Assembly: GCA_027575765.1 (NCBI GenBank)
Contig: JANBPT010000044.1
Coordinates: 1 to 64,000, forward strand
Source: Tieghemiomyces parasiticus
Taxonomy: Eukaryota > Kickxellomycota > Dimargaritomycetes > Dimargaritales > Dimargaritaceae
DNA: 64,000 bases
Reading direction: 5' to 3'
Shown here: piece by piece, positions 34,908-45,323 of the stretch
Layout: each line of letters begins with the position of its first letter
How positions within the stretch are numbered: position 1 is the stretch's first letter
The notes under the pieces: model-generated
The model's input: the letters and a program-made list of their open reading frames with translations, nothing else
What the model was told of the DNA's origin: nothing
Databases searched by the model: none
Program-made: the position numbers and the translations under genes

Positions 34908-35248
34908 CCTCCCCCTCCCTCCTGCCTCGCTCGCCTCGGCGTGTCCTCCAAATTGTCACACCATCCTCCCCCTCTGTTAGCAACAATGATACCTCCCTCA
35001 CTCCTAATAATGTGTTATGTGTAACAATAAAAGTACATTTGTAAAAAAAACGTATGACCAACAACACTGAACGTCAAACAGGTGTAGAAGGGAGGGAATG
35101 TGCACATTTGTAAAGGGATCAGCCGGGGGAGTGGGCTATTGTTGGATGATAGGAGGGAGAGGAGAAGGGGGGGCGACGGTAAGGAAAAGGGGGCGACTTA
35201 CGGGCTTTTGTAACATTACAACCCTAACTCCCCGCCACCTTTGAATAA
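34908..35248. other. 3' region between convergent genes
   Basis: This separates the stop codons of the C2H2 gene (+) and the helicase gene (-). The AATAAA at 35,026-35,031, followed by an A-run, is a good polyadenylation signal for the C2H2 gene. No further gene is visible. Confidence 0.6.
35026..35031 (+). terminator. Polyadenylation signal of the C2H2 gene
   Basis: A canonical AATAAA lies 119 bases after the stop codon and is followed within 15 bases by an A8 run. Confidence 0.6.
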
Positions 35249-38059
35249 TTAAGTCGGTCCCGGGGCGGCAGCGGCGGACCGACCCGCGATCTTGGGCATT
35301 TTCTTCTTGCTTTCATCGACGATATCTGACGGTTTGTACACATGGGGGGCAATTTCGACCAACCACTTGGGGTTAATCTCGGACACCACCCGCACAAACT
35401 TTTGCGTCGTGAGCACCAGCTCGAAGTACATGATCCAGGCTGGTTTGATTTCTCGTAGCGAACTACTCGGATGGATCCGGACGGAATCGTTATGCTTGAC
35501 AATCTTGTACGAATCCCCGGCTCCACGTTGGCGTTTGGCCACGTTATTAAAGAACCCGGCCAGGAGGGCCTTGGCGATCCCGGAGGTATCGGCCGGGTTG
35601 GGGTTTTTAGTGGGGACGACTTCGATACGGTCAAGAAGGTTGAGAATCTGGTCACGGATGTCGCGAGCGCGGGAGAGGGATCGGTACTGGATAAAGTTTT
35701 CGTAGCACCACTGGATGGAAAAGTCGGTGTCGGCCCACTGGTCCCAGATGTGCAGCAAAGTGAAATGGTCGCCACCGGGCCGGACGAGGTTCTTGTGGGC
35801 CTGCTCGGCGTGGACCCGTTTATCCTTAGGACGGTAGAACAGCGCCCCTTGGACCCCCAGGAGGGCGCACACGGTCGCCACGTCTTCGGAACACTGGTAC
35901 TGGTCAGATGCCACCAGGGCCTTGGCGAGTTTCGGGTCGAGCGGGAGTTCGGCCATGCGGCGACCGGTCTTAGTGACCTCGCCTTTCGCGTTAAGGGCGC
36001 CCAGGAGGTAAAGTTGACCGAGGGCGTTCTTGACGGTCTCGACGGGGGGTGGGTCAAGGTAATCAAACGTCACGAGATTGTTGATCCCGAGGCTCATGAG
36101 TTGCAGGACCACTAGGCCTAGGTTGCTGCGCTGAATTTCCGGCACCGTGTGTTCCTCCAGTTCGTTCATGTAGGCCCATTGGGTGTAGAGGCGGAAGCAC
36201 TTCCCGGGCCCCACGCGACCGGCCCGCCCGGCGCGCTGGTTGGCGGCGTTACGCGAGCACGGGGTGACCACCAGGGACTCCATCTCGGTACGCGGGTCAT
36301 AGGTCTTGAGTTTCTGGAAGCCCGGGTCGATGACGTAGACCACGCCGTCGATGGTAATGGACGTCTCGGCGATGTTGGTGGCCAGCACCACCTTGCGAGC
36401 ACCCGCCGGAGTCGGTTCGAAAATCTTGGCCTGGAGGTCCGAGGGCAAGTTGGCGTAAATGGGGCAGATGATGAGTTCCTTCATGCGGCTGCCGAGGGCC
36501 CGGCAAGCCGATAGGAGGTTCTCCTGGGCCGTTTCAATCTCCTCCTGGCCCGTTAAAAACACGAGCACGTCACCGGGTGGTTGGGACACGTGGATCTGCA
36601 GCACGGTGGTGACGGCGGCCTGCAGGTAGTTAGCCTCGGGGGCCTTGGTGTAGTAAATATCGACCGGGTAGGGCCGGCCGGGGATCTTGAAGATCGGAGC
36701 GTCGTCAAAGTATTCCGAAAATTTTTGGGCATCCATAGTAGCGCTAGCGATCAACAGTTTAAGATCCGGTCGGTAGCGAGCCACGTCCTTGATGAGGCCA
36801 AATAATATGTCAGTGGACAGGGTGCGCTCGTGGGCCTCGTCGATCATGATGGCGCTGTAGCCAGCCAGATCGGGTTCGGTGAGAAACTCGCGCAGGAGCA
36901 TGCCGTCGGTCATGTACTTGACCACCGTCTTGTCGGACGTGCAGTCTTCGAACCGGATACTGTACCCAACCTCGTGGCCTAGGCGGACCCCCATTTCCTC
37001 GGCCACCCGTGCTGCCACTGACATGGCCGCCACGCGCCGTGGCTGCGTGCACCCGACCTTGCGCCCGTCGCGGCTATACCCGGCCTCGTGAAGGTACTGC
37101 GGGATCTGGGTGGTCTTTCCTGATCCCGTCGCACCCTCGATGATGAGAACCTGATAGGCATCGATGGCGTCCAAGAGTTGTTGGCGATAGTCGTAAACCG
37201 GGAGGGATTCCCGCACCTGCTGGATGGACCGCTCTTTGCGTTCCGCCGCGTCCAACAATTCGCGGGCCTCCCGGTCGGCATCGGTCTCCGGGTCGAGGGT
37301 GCTCTCCATCACAAAGTCGATAGCGGTCTCGTCGAGGATGTAGTCGAATTCAGTGGGTTCGGTGCCGGGCTCATCGGTAGCGGTGGCGGCGGCAGGTTCC
37401 CGCACTTTCCCCTTGATAAGAGTCCGGGAGATCTGCCGCTCCTCCCACTGCTCCTGTTCCGACCGCGAGGCGCCCGACGTCGCGCCGGGACCGCGGCGGT
37501 CAGGTTCCTGGTACCGTTGGTAGAGCACCTGCTCTTTCCGCTTCCGGTCAATCTTGCCCTTCTCGGTGATGTAGTCCTCGGGCATCACGTAACCCTCGAC
37601 GTCAACCTTGATGTCCTTACGCTCCTCGGCAAGTCGTAGCACCTCGCGCTGATATTCGAGGCGCTCACGCTCGGCGTCCGTGAGTTTCATGCCTTGGAAC
37701 AGCTGCTCCTCGTCTTCAATCTGACCGCGTAGGAGCTCCAAGCGGCTCTGTTCTCGCTTGCGGAGATACTCCTGCCGTGATCGTTCGCGCAGGTCGGTGG
37801 CGGTGACAGACTCTCGGGCTGGGGCGTCGGAATGCGCTTGAGAATCGGGTCGGCGAGCCTTGCGGTCGTTACGGGACCGGCGAGTCTCTTCCTTACGGGC
37901 GAGCTCGCGCTGGCGCAGGCGGTCGGCAAAGGCGTCACGTTCCTCAGCGTCGTCACTTGCGTCACCTCGGACCTCGTCGGTCAGGTGGGCCGGCATGACC
38001 TCGCGCGGGTGTTTTCCCGACCGGTGACGGTCCTTCCGGCTGGGTGATGAGGATCCCAT
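35249..38059 (-). CDS. DHX16: DEAH-box pre-mRNA splicing helicase, DHX16/Prp2 type
   Basis: The frame encodes 936 residues. The N-terminal 280 residues are charged and contain EERDAFADRLRQRE and a REYLRKREQSRLE region typical of DHX16/Prp2. The helicase core follows: GATGSGKTTQ (Walker A, about 309), DEAH (about 407), SAT (about 437) and QRAGRAGR (about 607), then the helicase-associated (HA2) and OB-fold regions to the end. The family uses ATP to remodel the spliceosome before the first splicing step, in the nucleus. It is shorter at the N terminus than human DHX16. The ATG at 38,059 is followed 24 bases later by ATCACCCAG, which could be a 3' splice site with CCTAAC just upstream of the ATG, so a missing 5' exon is possible. 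A purine-rich + strand (pyrimidine-rich leader for this gene) covers about 38,090-38,180. Confidence 0.95.
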   Translation of the reverse strand: MGSSSPSRKDRHRSGKHPREVMPAHLTDEVRGDASDDAEERDAFADRLRQRELARKEETRRSRNDRKARRPDSQAHSDAPARESVTATDLRERSRQEYLRKREQSRLELLRGQIEDEEQLFQGMKLTDAERERLEYQREVLRLAEERKDIKVDVEGYVMPEDYITEKGKIDRKRKEQVLYQRYQEPDRRGPGATSGASRSEQEQWEERQISRTLIKGKVREPAAATATDEPGTEPTEFDYILDETAIDFVMESTLDPETDADREARELLDAAERKERSIQQVRESLPVYDYRQQLLDAIDAYQVLIIEGATGSGKTTQIPQYLHEAGYSRDGRKVGCTQPRRVAAMSVAARVAEEMGVRLGHEVGYSIRFEDCTSDKTVVKYMTDGMLLREFLTEPDLAGYSAIMIDEAHERTLSTDILFGLIKDVARYRPDLKLLIASATMDAQKFSEYFDDAPIFKIPGRPYPVDIYYTKAPEANYLQAAVTTVLQIHVSQPPGDVLVFLTGQEEIETAQENLLSACRALGSRMKELIICPIYANLPSDLQAKIFEPTPAGARKVVLATNIAETSITIDGVVYVIDPGFQKLKTYDPRTEMESLVVTPCSRNAANQRAGRAGRVGPGKCFRLYTQWAYMNELEEHTVPEIQRSNLGLVVLQLMSLGINNLVTFDYLDPPPVETVKNALGQLYLLGALNAKGEVTKTGRRMAELPLDPKLAKALVASDQYQCSEDVATVCALLGVQGALFYRPKDKRVHAEQAHKNLVRPGGDHFTLLHIWDQWADTDFSIQWCYENFIQYRSLSRARDIRDQILNLLDRIEVVPTKNPNPADTSGIAKALLAGFFNNVAKRQRGAGDSYKIVKHNDSVRIHPSSSLREIKPAWIMYFELVLTTQKFVRVVSEINPKWLVEIAPHVYKPSDIVDESKKKMPKIAGRSAAAAPGPT

Positions 38060-38502
38060 GACAGTTAGGTCTGGGTCCTAAAGGGTGGGTGATAAGTCAA
38101 TGGGGGGAGAGAGAGCAAAGGGGGTATGGGCGCGAGGTAGTGGGAGGGGACGCAGTAATGGAGCAGTGTCAAGGGAGGGTAGAGGATGTGGAAATGCAAA
38201 GGAGAAGGCATACTTGACTACGCCTGCAGTCGTTTTCGGTGTAGTGTTGATCCAGCGGCCAACTCCAGAGAAATCGAAAGCCGAGAGGCAATGTACCTGA
38301 AATCACCTTCACTTTAAATCGGCTATCCGATCGGCGTGCTCGCCACTCCCCGGATCTACTCAAGCGGCAGCCTAGTCCTTACGTCCCTCCCTCTCGCCAA
38401 ATTCACATGCCCCTCCATTTACTCTAAGTCTTTCGGTACGACCAAGGAACTTCGCCTGACGATCGGACGGAAGTCGCCGACTCCCTATTTCGCCAAATCA
38501 GT
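38060..38502. promoter_or_regulatory. Shared divergent promoter region
   Basis: This is the 443-base gap between the helicase start (minus strand) and the lysidine synthase start (plus strand). The left half is pyrimidine-rich for the minus strand and the right half is C/T-rich for the plus strand, consistent with two promoters pointing away from each other. A short 5' exon of the helicase could also lie here. Confidence 0.5.
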
Positions 38503-40868
38503 ATGGCGGCTTTGACCGTGCACGATTTCGCCTCCGCCTTGCGGAAGCTACGGCTACCGACCTTCAGCCGAATGGGTAAGTCCGTTGGCTAGGCTTACCC
38601 AAAGGAGAAGGTTATCCGGCCTGAAGAGCACGCGACCCGACTCTCCAGCCTCCTCCCTCTTCGCAACCCTGCGCGTCCTGCGCAATCGCTGGAAACCAGA
38701 AGCAAGCCTGAGCCGTAACCACTATTACTACGACTAACCTTTTGCGTTACCTAAACTACGCCTGTTGACCCTCCAGCCGTGGCCCTCTCCGGCGGGGTAG
38801 ACAGCATGGCCCTCCTCTACCTCCTACGCAACCACCGGCCCTCGGATGCCATTTTTGCTTTCACGGTAGACCACGGCTTCCGTCCAGAAAGCCTCGAGGA
38901 AGCCCAAAAAGTCCAGCGGATCGCTCGGGAACTTGATGTGGACCACCGCATCCTAACCATCCCCTGGCAGACCGAGGCAGATATATCCCACCGCGGAACA
39001 CCAGGACCGGCCGCTCAACCGGTGTTCCCGCGGCCGGGCCAAATGGAGGAGGCCGGCCGAACCCATCGGTACCAGTTGATGGGCCAGGCGTGTCGCGATT
39101 TAAACATACCGGTACTGTTTACGGGTCACCATTTGGGCGACAGGTTGGAGACGAGTTTGATTCGGTTTTTGGTGTCGAGTGGTGTAGATGGTATCGCCGG
39201 TATCTCGGCCACTCGGCCGTTCCGACAGGCCATGTCGCCGTCGATGCCGTATGCCCAGGTAGCCCGTCCGTTACTCAATTTCCCCAAGGTAAGAGCACAG
39301 GGTTGACATGACGTTGGTCCGCGAATTGGTACCGACGCCCATTGTCGAAGGGCTAGCGTGTCATTCCATACAGTTATTATGATGGACTGTATCGACAACT
39401 GCAGCACGAGGGCTTCACTTTCGGCTTACCAGTATATCCCCACCGTTTATCATCCCCGCCGTCCTACACATTTACAGGAACGGCTGCTGGCCACTTGCCA
39501 AACCCATCATATCCCCTGGTTTGAGGACCCGTCCAACAAGTCTCATCTGCACAACCGTAATTTTTTGCGCACCCTGATCGACCAAGCCAGCACCCCGCCC
39601 TCCTCGGAGACTGAAGGGGCAGAGTACAACAGTCGGGCAGAGCGAAGGACGTTCTCGGCTCCGGTCCTCCTACGGCTCAACCGGGCCATGCAGGAACGGC
39701 GCAAGGCCGCCGAAGCAATGGGTAGGTATTTCGTTGTCCGTCTCGTGGCTTTTATAACGTGGGCACCAGGTTCGCCAGCTCAATCATTACTGTGGGCCAG
39801 TTTCAATTTATCGGGGCCCAGATGTCGCATCCCCCCCTCGCCTCCTCCCAGTACCGTTTTCTAACCCTATGTAATTCACAACCCTGACCTTTCCCTCCTC
39901 CCGCTCGCACTGTAGTCACAGAGCTGCTCCTCAACAATGTACGCTTCCGCCCGAACCTCGGAATTGCCGTCATTGCGGTACCACATACGGATCCGGCCGG
40001 CCGACACCCGGGCGATTGGCAGTCGACATGGTGGAACAACTCGGCCCTGGCCACCCGCCTCTATGCACTGGTTATCAACTGGGTCTACCGGAGTCCCTAC
40101 GCCCCGCGGCTCCGACAACTCGAGGCCCTTCGCACCCACCTCTCCGACTACGCGCGCCGGGACGCCCTCTCCGCCGCTGCGCAGGAAGACGAGGAAAATC
40201 GGGACCGGTCCGCTAACGACGACGAGGCGGACGACGACCAGGGTAAGCCGGCCGCCTTACCTACGCACCTCTTGATGGGCCGCACCATGATCCTCCCGTA
40301 CGTCCCGCCGGACCCTCGGCGTGTGCGTGGGCGAGCCATCGTACCCAAACCTGCGCTCGCGGACCTCTGGCTGGTTACGCGCCAGCCTTTCCAAGCAGGC
40401 GAAGTCAAGCACCACCAGATCCCATTGCCCGTCACGGGGCCTCAGGACCCCCTCACGCCCACGCTCTGGGCCGAGCGGTTCTACCTCTCGGCCTCTCTCC
40501 AACCCGAAGTCCCGGACCCACAGACCCGACTGGCCAGCATGCCAGCCCTGTATATCCGCGAGTTTCGAGTGGCCGACTGGACCAATCTGCGCCGACAGCA
40601 GCGGTACTACCAAAATATCGCCGGTCCCGGGGCCCCGCAGCGGCCCGCCAGCCGCACCATCCTCGATATCAAGCAGGTCCCCGGCCATGTGAGGTATACG
40701 CTGCCGGCCGTGTTTGTACGCCATAATGATCAGGAGATTCTTATTTGGTTCCCAGCGTTCCAACTGTACCGAAACCAGCCGTTCGTCCAGTCACTCCGAC
40801 TGCAGTACCGGTTCGCCCGCGCTCCGCTGTCGAGCGATGACCAGTGGCAGTTCCAGACCTTGGATTAA
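38503..40868 (+). CDS. tilS: tRNA(Ile)-lysidine synthase (TilS type), four exons
   Basis: Exons are 38,503-38,575, 38,777-39,288, 39,478-39,721 and 39,916-40,868, giving 593 residues. All three introns (201, 189 and 194 bases) start GTAAG or GTAGG and end AG, and the frame is kept across each junction. Splicing of intron 1 completes the ATP-binding PP-loop SGGVDS (residues 29-34). The other TilS marks are FTVDHGFRPES, TGHHLGDRLET, and IPWFEDPSNKSHLHNRNFLR in exon 3. The enzyme attaches lysine to the CAU anticodon cytidine of tRNA-Ile so that it reads AUA. In a fungus this would serve mitochondria (inference), and the Arg/Lys-bearing first 24 residues could be a targeting signal. The 316-residue exon-4 part is long and shows no domain I can name. 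Confidence 0.88.
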
Positions 40869-41568
40869 TCGGGTCTGGGAAGCGGTGCGAAGACTGGTGG
40901 TTGGGGGTTCCTGCGTGCTTCTAATGGCCCTGGGACCCTCCCCCTCCCATCCCACATAGCCAGTGGGGACACCTTCCCTAATCGGTCAGATCCTGCTCGT
41001 CTTGAAGGGCCAGTTAATGCAACACATAAATATAAACATGGTTGTAATCCGCTGCCACAACTGTCCAACTTTAATCTATTTAGCGCGTATGTAACCCGGG
41101 TTGAAATGGGGGTAGCCCTCCCGCTGATAACCCACGCCTGTTTGGGAAAATCCGTCGCAGGTGGAATATTTATATGGTGGGGAAATGAGATGGATCGGGT
41201 TCATACCCGGGTGAGTTGGTGAATATAGCGCAAGATATTCTCGAATCCGTACTGCAAGCCCCTGCAGTGAGCTCTGGCAACGCTACATGCCCTTCAAACT
41301 CTGCAAATGCTGCCCCGACTCCAAAACAAAACTGGTGGTGTAGTCTTAGATGGGAGGGGGGCTATGAGCCCTTATAAATAGTATGCCTCTCGCCGCGCAT
41401 TAGCAAGTTCCCAACAAATATAACACGCCCTCTGAGAGGCATGACCCCTTGTCTAGCCCTCTACTCTGAACCACAGGTCTTACCCAACCAATCCACCTTA
41501 ATTCCCCCCTTCACAAGTACTGACACATTCCCCCAGACCCGTGTCTCACTCGTCCCAATCGCTCTACC
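40869..41568. promoter_or_regulatory. Intergenic region with TATA box for the methyltransferase gene
   Basis: TATAAATA at 41,373-41,380 lies about 190 bases before the next ATG. A/T-rich stretches at about 41,019-41,045 may serve 3' end formation of the lysidine synthase gene. No other gene is seen. Confidence 0.5.
41373..41380 (+). promoter_or_regulatory. TATA box of the methyltransferase gene
   Basis: Consensus TATAAATA in a GC-rich setting, about 190 bases upstream of the start codon at 41,569. Confidence 0.5.
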
Positions 41569-42561
41569 ATGTCCGCATTCTCTGACCAGGATTTCAACTC
41601 GGCATCCTACTCGGCCTACCGCCCCACCTACGATCCTAGTGTCATCCGCCGGGTGACCACGTATCATGCTGCTCACCAAATCACCAACGCCACCAGCAAG
41701 CAGGGTCGCCACTTCTCCCTGACGGTCGACTTGGCCACGGGTACAGGCCAGATGTGCGAGCTGCTGAGCCCGGTCTCCGATCGAGTGTATGGGCTTGATA
41801 TCTCGGCTACCATGATTAAGTCAGCCGTTCAGTTACCCAACGTCCAGTACTCCGTCAGTCCAGCCGAAGGGCCCTGGGACGCGGCGATTGCCCCGCGTTC
41901 GGTGGATCTGGTCACCATCGCCCAGGGTGCCCATTGGTTTAAACGGCCACAGGCCTGGCACCAGATCCAGCGGATGCTGAAGCCCCGCGGGACCTTAGCC
42001 ATCGTGGGCTACTCGTTTGTGAGCTTTGGCGGGAAACCTCGGGCAGCCGAACTGCTATGGAAACTGGCGACGGCCTCTACACTGCTGGGGCCGTTTTGGG
42101 AACAGGGGCGTGAATACGTCGAAACCCTCCTGGGCGACTGGCACATACCGTTCGATAACGTGGTGCGACTCTATTCGCCTCCGGGGCTGGTCGCCCCGTC
42201 ACACCGCCAACAACATGGGCAAAGCGACAAGACCACAGTGCCAGCCAGTAGTATGTGTCTTGAGGGTCTAAAACACATCCATAGCGCCCAGACCGCCAAT
42301 GGGTGGTACCTACCGGCACCCGAGAGCTACATGCGCAAGACTCTGACCCCCCATGAGATAGTGCTGTACCTCCAGACCTGGTCGTCATACAAACGGTTCT
42401 GCCATGTCCACCCTGACCGGCAGGGTATCGTGCGCGAGTACGTGGAGATGATGATGGACGCAGAAGGCTGCCATGCGTGGGACGAGCCCTGGGAGACCGA
42501 TTGGAATCATGTGCTCATCCTGGCTACGAACCCAGCAGAAACGAGGGAGGAATCTTTGTAG
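41569..42561 (+). CDS. SAM-dependent methyltransferase, TMT1/CRG1-like
   Basis: The single-exon frame encodes 330 residues. The start SDQDFNSASYSAYRPTYDPSVI matches the FxxxYAxYRPxYP opening of the trans-aconitate methyltransferase (Tmt1/Crg1) group. Motif I is VDLATGTGQ (about 53-61), followed by YGLDISATMI (motif II region) and VDLVTIAQGAHWF, then LKPRGTLAIVGYS. The fold is a class I Rossmann methyltransferase, probably cytosolic. Relatives methylate small carboxylic acids or lipids, but the substrate here cannot be read from sequence. A TATA box lies about 190 bases upstream. Confidence 0.88.
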   Translation: MSAFSDQDFNSASYSAYRPTYDPSVIRRVTTYHAAHQITNATSKQGRHFSLTVDLATGTGQMCELLSPVSDRVYGLDISATMIKSAVQLPNVQYSVSPAEGPWDAAIAPRSVDLVTIAQGAHWFKRPQAWHQIQRMLKPRGTLAIVGYSFVSFGGKPRAAELLWKLATASTLLGPFWEQGREYVETLLGDWHIPFDNVVRLYSPPGLVAPSHRQQHGQSDKTTVPASSMCLEGLKHIHSAQTANGWYLPAPESYMRKTLTPHEIVLYLQTWSSYKRFCHVHPDRQGIVREYVEMMMDAEGCHAWDEPWETDWNHVLILATNPAETREESL

Positions 42562-43514
42562 ACTATATGATTGCGAGGCAATGACGACCGGCATTCACCT
42601 TCTAAGGGCTACCCCGCAGCATAAAATGGATTGGGCAAACAGGGCAGAATTTAGGGAACAGAAGTGGCCGAGCGTGCCCTATCTGCTGGGCAATGCATCA
42701 CAGCCGATCCGAACGGCCGACAGAACCCATGTCGGCGTGTATACCTATAAATATAAGAATCAGTGAAGCTGCGCTGCTGCTGCTTAAGGCGTCACCTTAA
42801 CCGGCCCAACGAAGCGCCAGGCCGGCCCCAATACCCTATGGCCTTTCCACCGTGGCATGGGGAGAGCCCCGGTTTACTTATGTGATACCGCTTGGTCATG
42901 ACGGCGGATCCGCCTTGCACGACGGTCCAAACAATGGACACAGTCGAAGTTCATACGCTCCTGGCAACTTTTCTCCAGACGGAGAATCCTGCTCCCACAC
43001 GCAAGTGGCCCGCGTCCGTGTTGGTGAACAGGATAGGCCCACCGGCGCTGCTCCGCCCGCTGGATTTCAATCACCCTCCGCCGATGCCTATCTGCTCACC
43101 CGCTGTCTGGGGTTTTTTTTTTCCCCTGGTCAGTCTCTCCCACTGCACCCCGGGTGGAAAGGCTTCAGTAGCCGGGGGGTGGGGGGTGCTCCGGAAATAT
43201 ACCCTCAATCCTCGGTCGGGTCTCAGTTTCTCCCGGCCACCTTTCTCCTCCTTCTCGCCCTTATATGCACAGCTCTGCCCGGTCCTGGCACTCCTGGTTC
43301 AGTTCCTCCCCACAGGTCTTGCTGCCAACCACCTGGTTCCGTACCACCGCCTACTCAGTTCCATCTGTACATCGCCGTTGGTTCCACATTGCCCTCTACC
43401 AGCTTGCGGGCACCTCGGCTCCTGTGCCACGCTTCTACTTGGCTTATTTAATATTTTTCACAACGACCTTGCTTCCCGCCCACCAACCTCCCCTTTACCC
43501 CTCGGCCGCTCACC
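42562..43514 (+). promoter_or_regulatory. Upstream region of the nucleotide-sugar transporter gene
   Basis: The first 250 bases probably hold the 3' untranslated region of the methyltransferase gene. From about 43,080 to the ATG the + strand is C/T-rich, with a T run near 43,115, a G-rich patch at about 43,172-43,186 and a TATTTAATATTTT stretch at about 43,443-43,455. Open frames of about 200 codons overlap here in two phases, but they have no recognisable similarity and look like products of biased composition. Confidence 0.45.
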
Positions 43515-44903
43515 ATGGTTCTCGCTCTACTCCGGAACGTACCCATGAAGTACGTGAGTCTGGTGACCCTGGTGGTGCAGAACAGTGCCCTGGTCCTGGT
43601 GATGCGCTACTCCCGCCTACATTCCGGCTCGACCGGCGAGAAGTACTACACCTCCACCGCCGTGTTCCTCGCCGAGCTGTCCAAGTTCTTTATGAGCGTC
43701 GGCCTGCTCCTCTACGAGGAAATCTCTCGCCGCCGTCAGTTGGCCCGATCGCACCACCAGGGGTATGAGTTAGCCAGTAACCAGGATGACGGGACCCACT
43801 CCGGGGCCGCAGGCCGTCGGAAATCCGCCGACGAGGACTTCGAAGACCCTCAAAACCCATCCACGGCGCCGAGTGAGCCCCCGTTGACCGTCCGCTGGTT
43901 ATTTAACGAAGTGTTTGGCGACGATGCCTGGAAACTCATGATCCCGGCGGCGCTCTACACGGTGCAAAACAACCTCCAATACATCGCTGTGTCGCTGTTG
44001 GACGCCGCCACCTTCCAGGTAACTTACCAACTCAAGATCCTCACCACCGCGCTCTGTTTCGTCATCATCCTGCGCAAGCCGCTCAACTTGTGGCAGTGGC
44101 TCTCACTCGTCGTGCTCACGGTCGGGATCATCCTAGTCCAGCTGCCCTCGCTCGGTTCCGTCGGGGGCACGGCCGCGACGGCCAACTCCGGGGCCGGGGC
44201 TACGGGCGATGCGGCTGCTACCGCTGGCGCGGCGGCCGAGGCTGTCGACAAGGCCGCCAACGCGGCGCTCCAGACTCAGCGCGACAGCTGGGAGAAACTA
44301 CTGGGTCTCCTTACTGTCGCCCTGGCGTGTGTCATGTCCGGCCTGGCTGGCGTGTACTTTGAAAAGATTCTGAAGGGTTCCAAGACGTCGGTGTGGGCGC
44401 GTAACATCCAACTGTCCTTCTTCTCGCTGTTCCCAGCCCTCTTTCTTGGCGTCATGCTCAAGGACGGCGCCGGTGTCCGCGAACACGGGTTTTGGTACGG
44501 CTACAACGCGTGGACGTTTGGGGCCATCACCTGTCAGGCCCTTGGCGGCATTATCGTCGCTCTCGTCGTTAAGTACGCTGATAATATCCTCAAGGGTTTC
44601 GCCACCAGTATCTCCATCATCCTGTCGTGCGTGGCCTCGATTTTCATCTTTGATTTCCATATCACCATCATGTTTGTCATCGGAACGGCCGCCGTCATCT
44701 ACGCGACATATCTATACGGAACGGCATCCTCGGCCAAACCGACCCCCAAATCGACAGCGGCGTCTGAGGCCGACGGGGCCGCAGGCGGCCGGAGTTTGGA
44801 ACAAGGCCGCAGTGAGGTCGTGCTGGACACAACGGGTCTAGATTCCGGCGACGATGATGATGATATCACAGTCACCGGAAGCGTTCGCCAACATCAGCAC
44901 TAA
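43515..44903 (+). CDS. Nucleotide-sugar transporter, SLC35A (UDP-galactose/UDP-GlcNAc) type
   Basis: The single-exon frame encodes 462 residues with about ten membrane helices. Family marks are MKYVSLVTLVVQNSALVLVMRY near the start, ALYTVQNNLQYIAVSLLDAATFQ (about 140-160), YQLKILTTALC, GVYFEKILKG, and the C-terminal DNILKGFATSISII and SIFIFDFHIT. These proteins exchange a nucleotide sugar for UMP across the Golgi membrane for glycan synthesis. Two insertions stand out: a hydrophilic loop at about 62-120, and an Ala/Gly-rich loop at about 214-255 before helix 6. The C-terminal tail is acidic (DSGDDDDD). The exact sugar cannot be decided. AATAAA at 45,081-45,086 is a likely polyadenylation signal. 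Confidence 0.93.
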   Translation: MVLALLRNVPMKYVSLVTLVVQNSALVLVMRYSRLHSGSTGEKYYTSTAVFLAELSKFFMSVGLLLYEEISRRRQLARSHHQGYELASNQDDGTHSGAAGRRKSADEDFEDPQNPSTAPSEPPLTVRWLFNEVFGDDAWKLMIPAALYTVQNNLQYIAVSLLDAATFQVTYQLKILTTALCFVIILRKPLNLWQWLSLVVLTVGIILVQLPSLGSVGGTAATANSGAGATGDAAATAGAAAEAVDKAANAALQTQRDSWEKLLGLLTVALACVMSGLAGVYFEKILKGSKTSVWARNIQLSFFSLFPALFLGVMLKDGAGVREHGFWYGYNAWTFGAITCQALGGIIVALVVKYADNILKGFATSISIILSCVASIFIFDFHITIMFVIGTAAVIYATYLYGTASSAKPTPKSTAASEADGAAGGRSLEQGRSEVVLDTTGLDSGDDDDDITVTGSVRQHQH

Positions 44904-45259
44904 ACTGGTGAAGGAGAGGGGGGAAGGAAGGAGTTTGATAGGTTCCGCGGAGTTTCCGTTTGAACTTCGCTTCTCATTTTCGCAACCCTCCACGGCCTGT
45001 TTTACCATGCTTATTCAATTATGCCCATATACCCCCTCTTACCTTCAATGCCGCCGGCGTCTTTCATCACTACAGCCCCGAATAAACCTATCACGGCCAT
45101 CTTCGAGCAGAGTTGATTAACAACTACCGAATTCCGGTTTGCATTCTCAAGTGGCTGATCATAGCTGAATGTCTGTTAGGAGGGTCGACAAATGACTACC
45201 AGCCTCACTTTATCCACACTAGATCGGAGAAGGATGAAGGGGGAATACAACACTGTCGG
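44904..45259. other. 3' region of the transporter gene
   Basis: Contains AATAAA at 45,081-45,086, 178 bases after the stop codon. Nothing else is visible. Confidence 0.55.
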
Positions 45260-45268
45260 CCAATCAGA
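45260..45268 (+). promoter_or_regulatory. CCAATCAGA element upstream of 5S copy 3
   Basis: CCAATCAGA starts exactly 64 bases before the 5S start at 45,324. The sequence around it has otherwise diverged from the flanks of copies 1 and 2, so the motif and its spacing stand out as conserved. Confidence 0.65.
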
Positions 45269-45323
45269 ATTCCGTATTTACATTATCTCTGAAAATAACA
45301 ATAGTTCCGCCCCTTAGCTGTCA

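Noticed and set aside
36149..37639. Long + strand frames opposite the helicase gene
   Set aside because: They are antisense shadows of the DHX16 coding region, which has clear helicase motifs on the minus strand.
42660..42730. AGTGGCCGAGCG resembling the A box of tRNA-Ser or tRNA-Leu
   Set aside because: The possible B box (GATCCGAAC) is off consensus and the ends do not pair into an acceptor stem.
42852..43548. 199- and 218-codon frames upstream of the transporter gene
   Set aside because: They overlap each other in different phases and run into the transporter start. Sequences read as translated C/T-rich leader with no domain.
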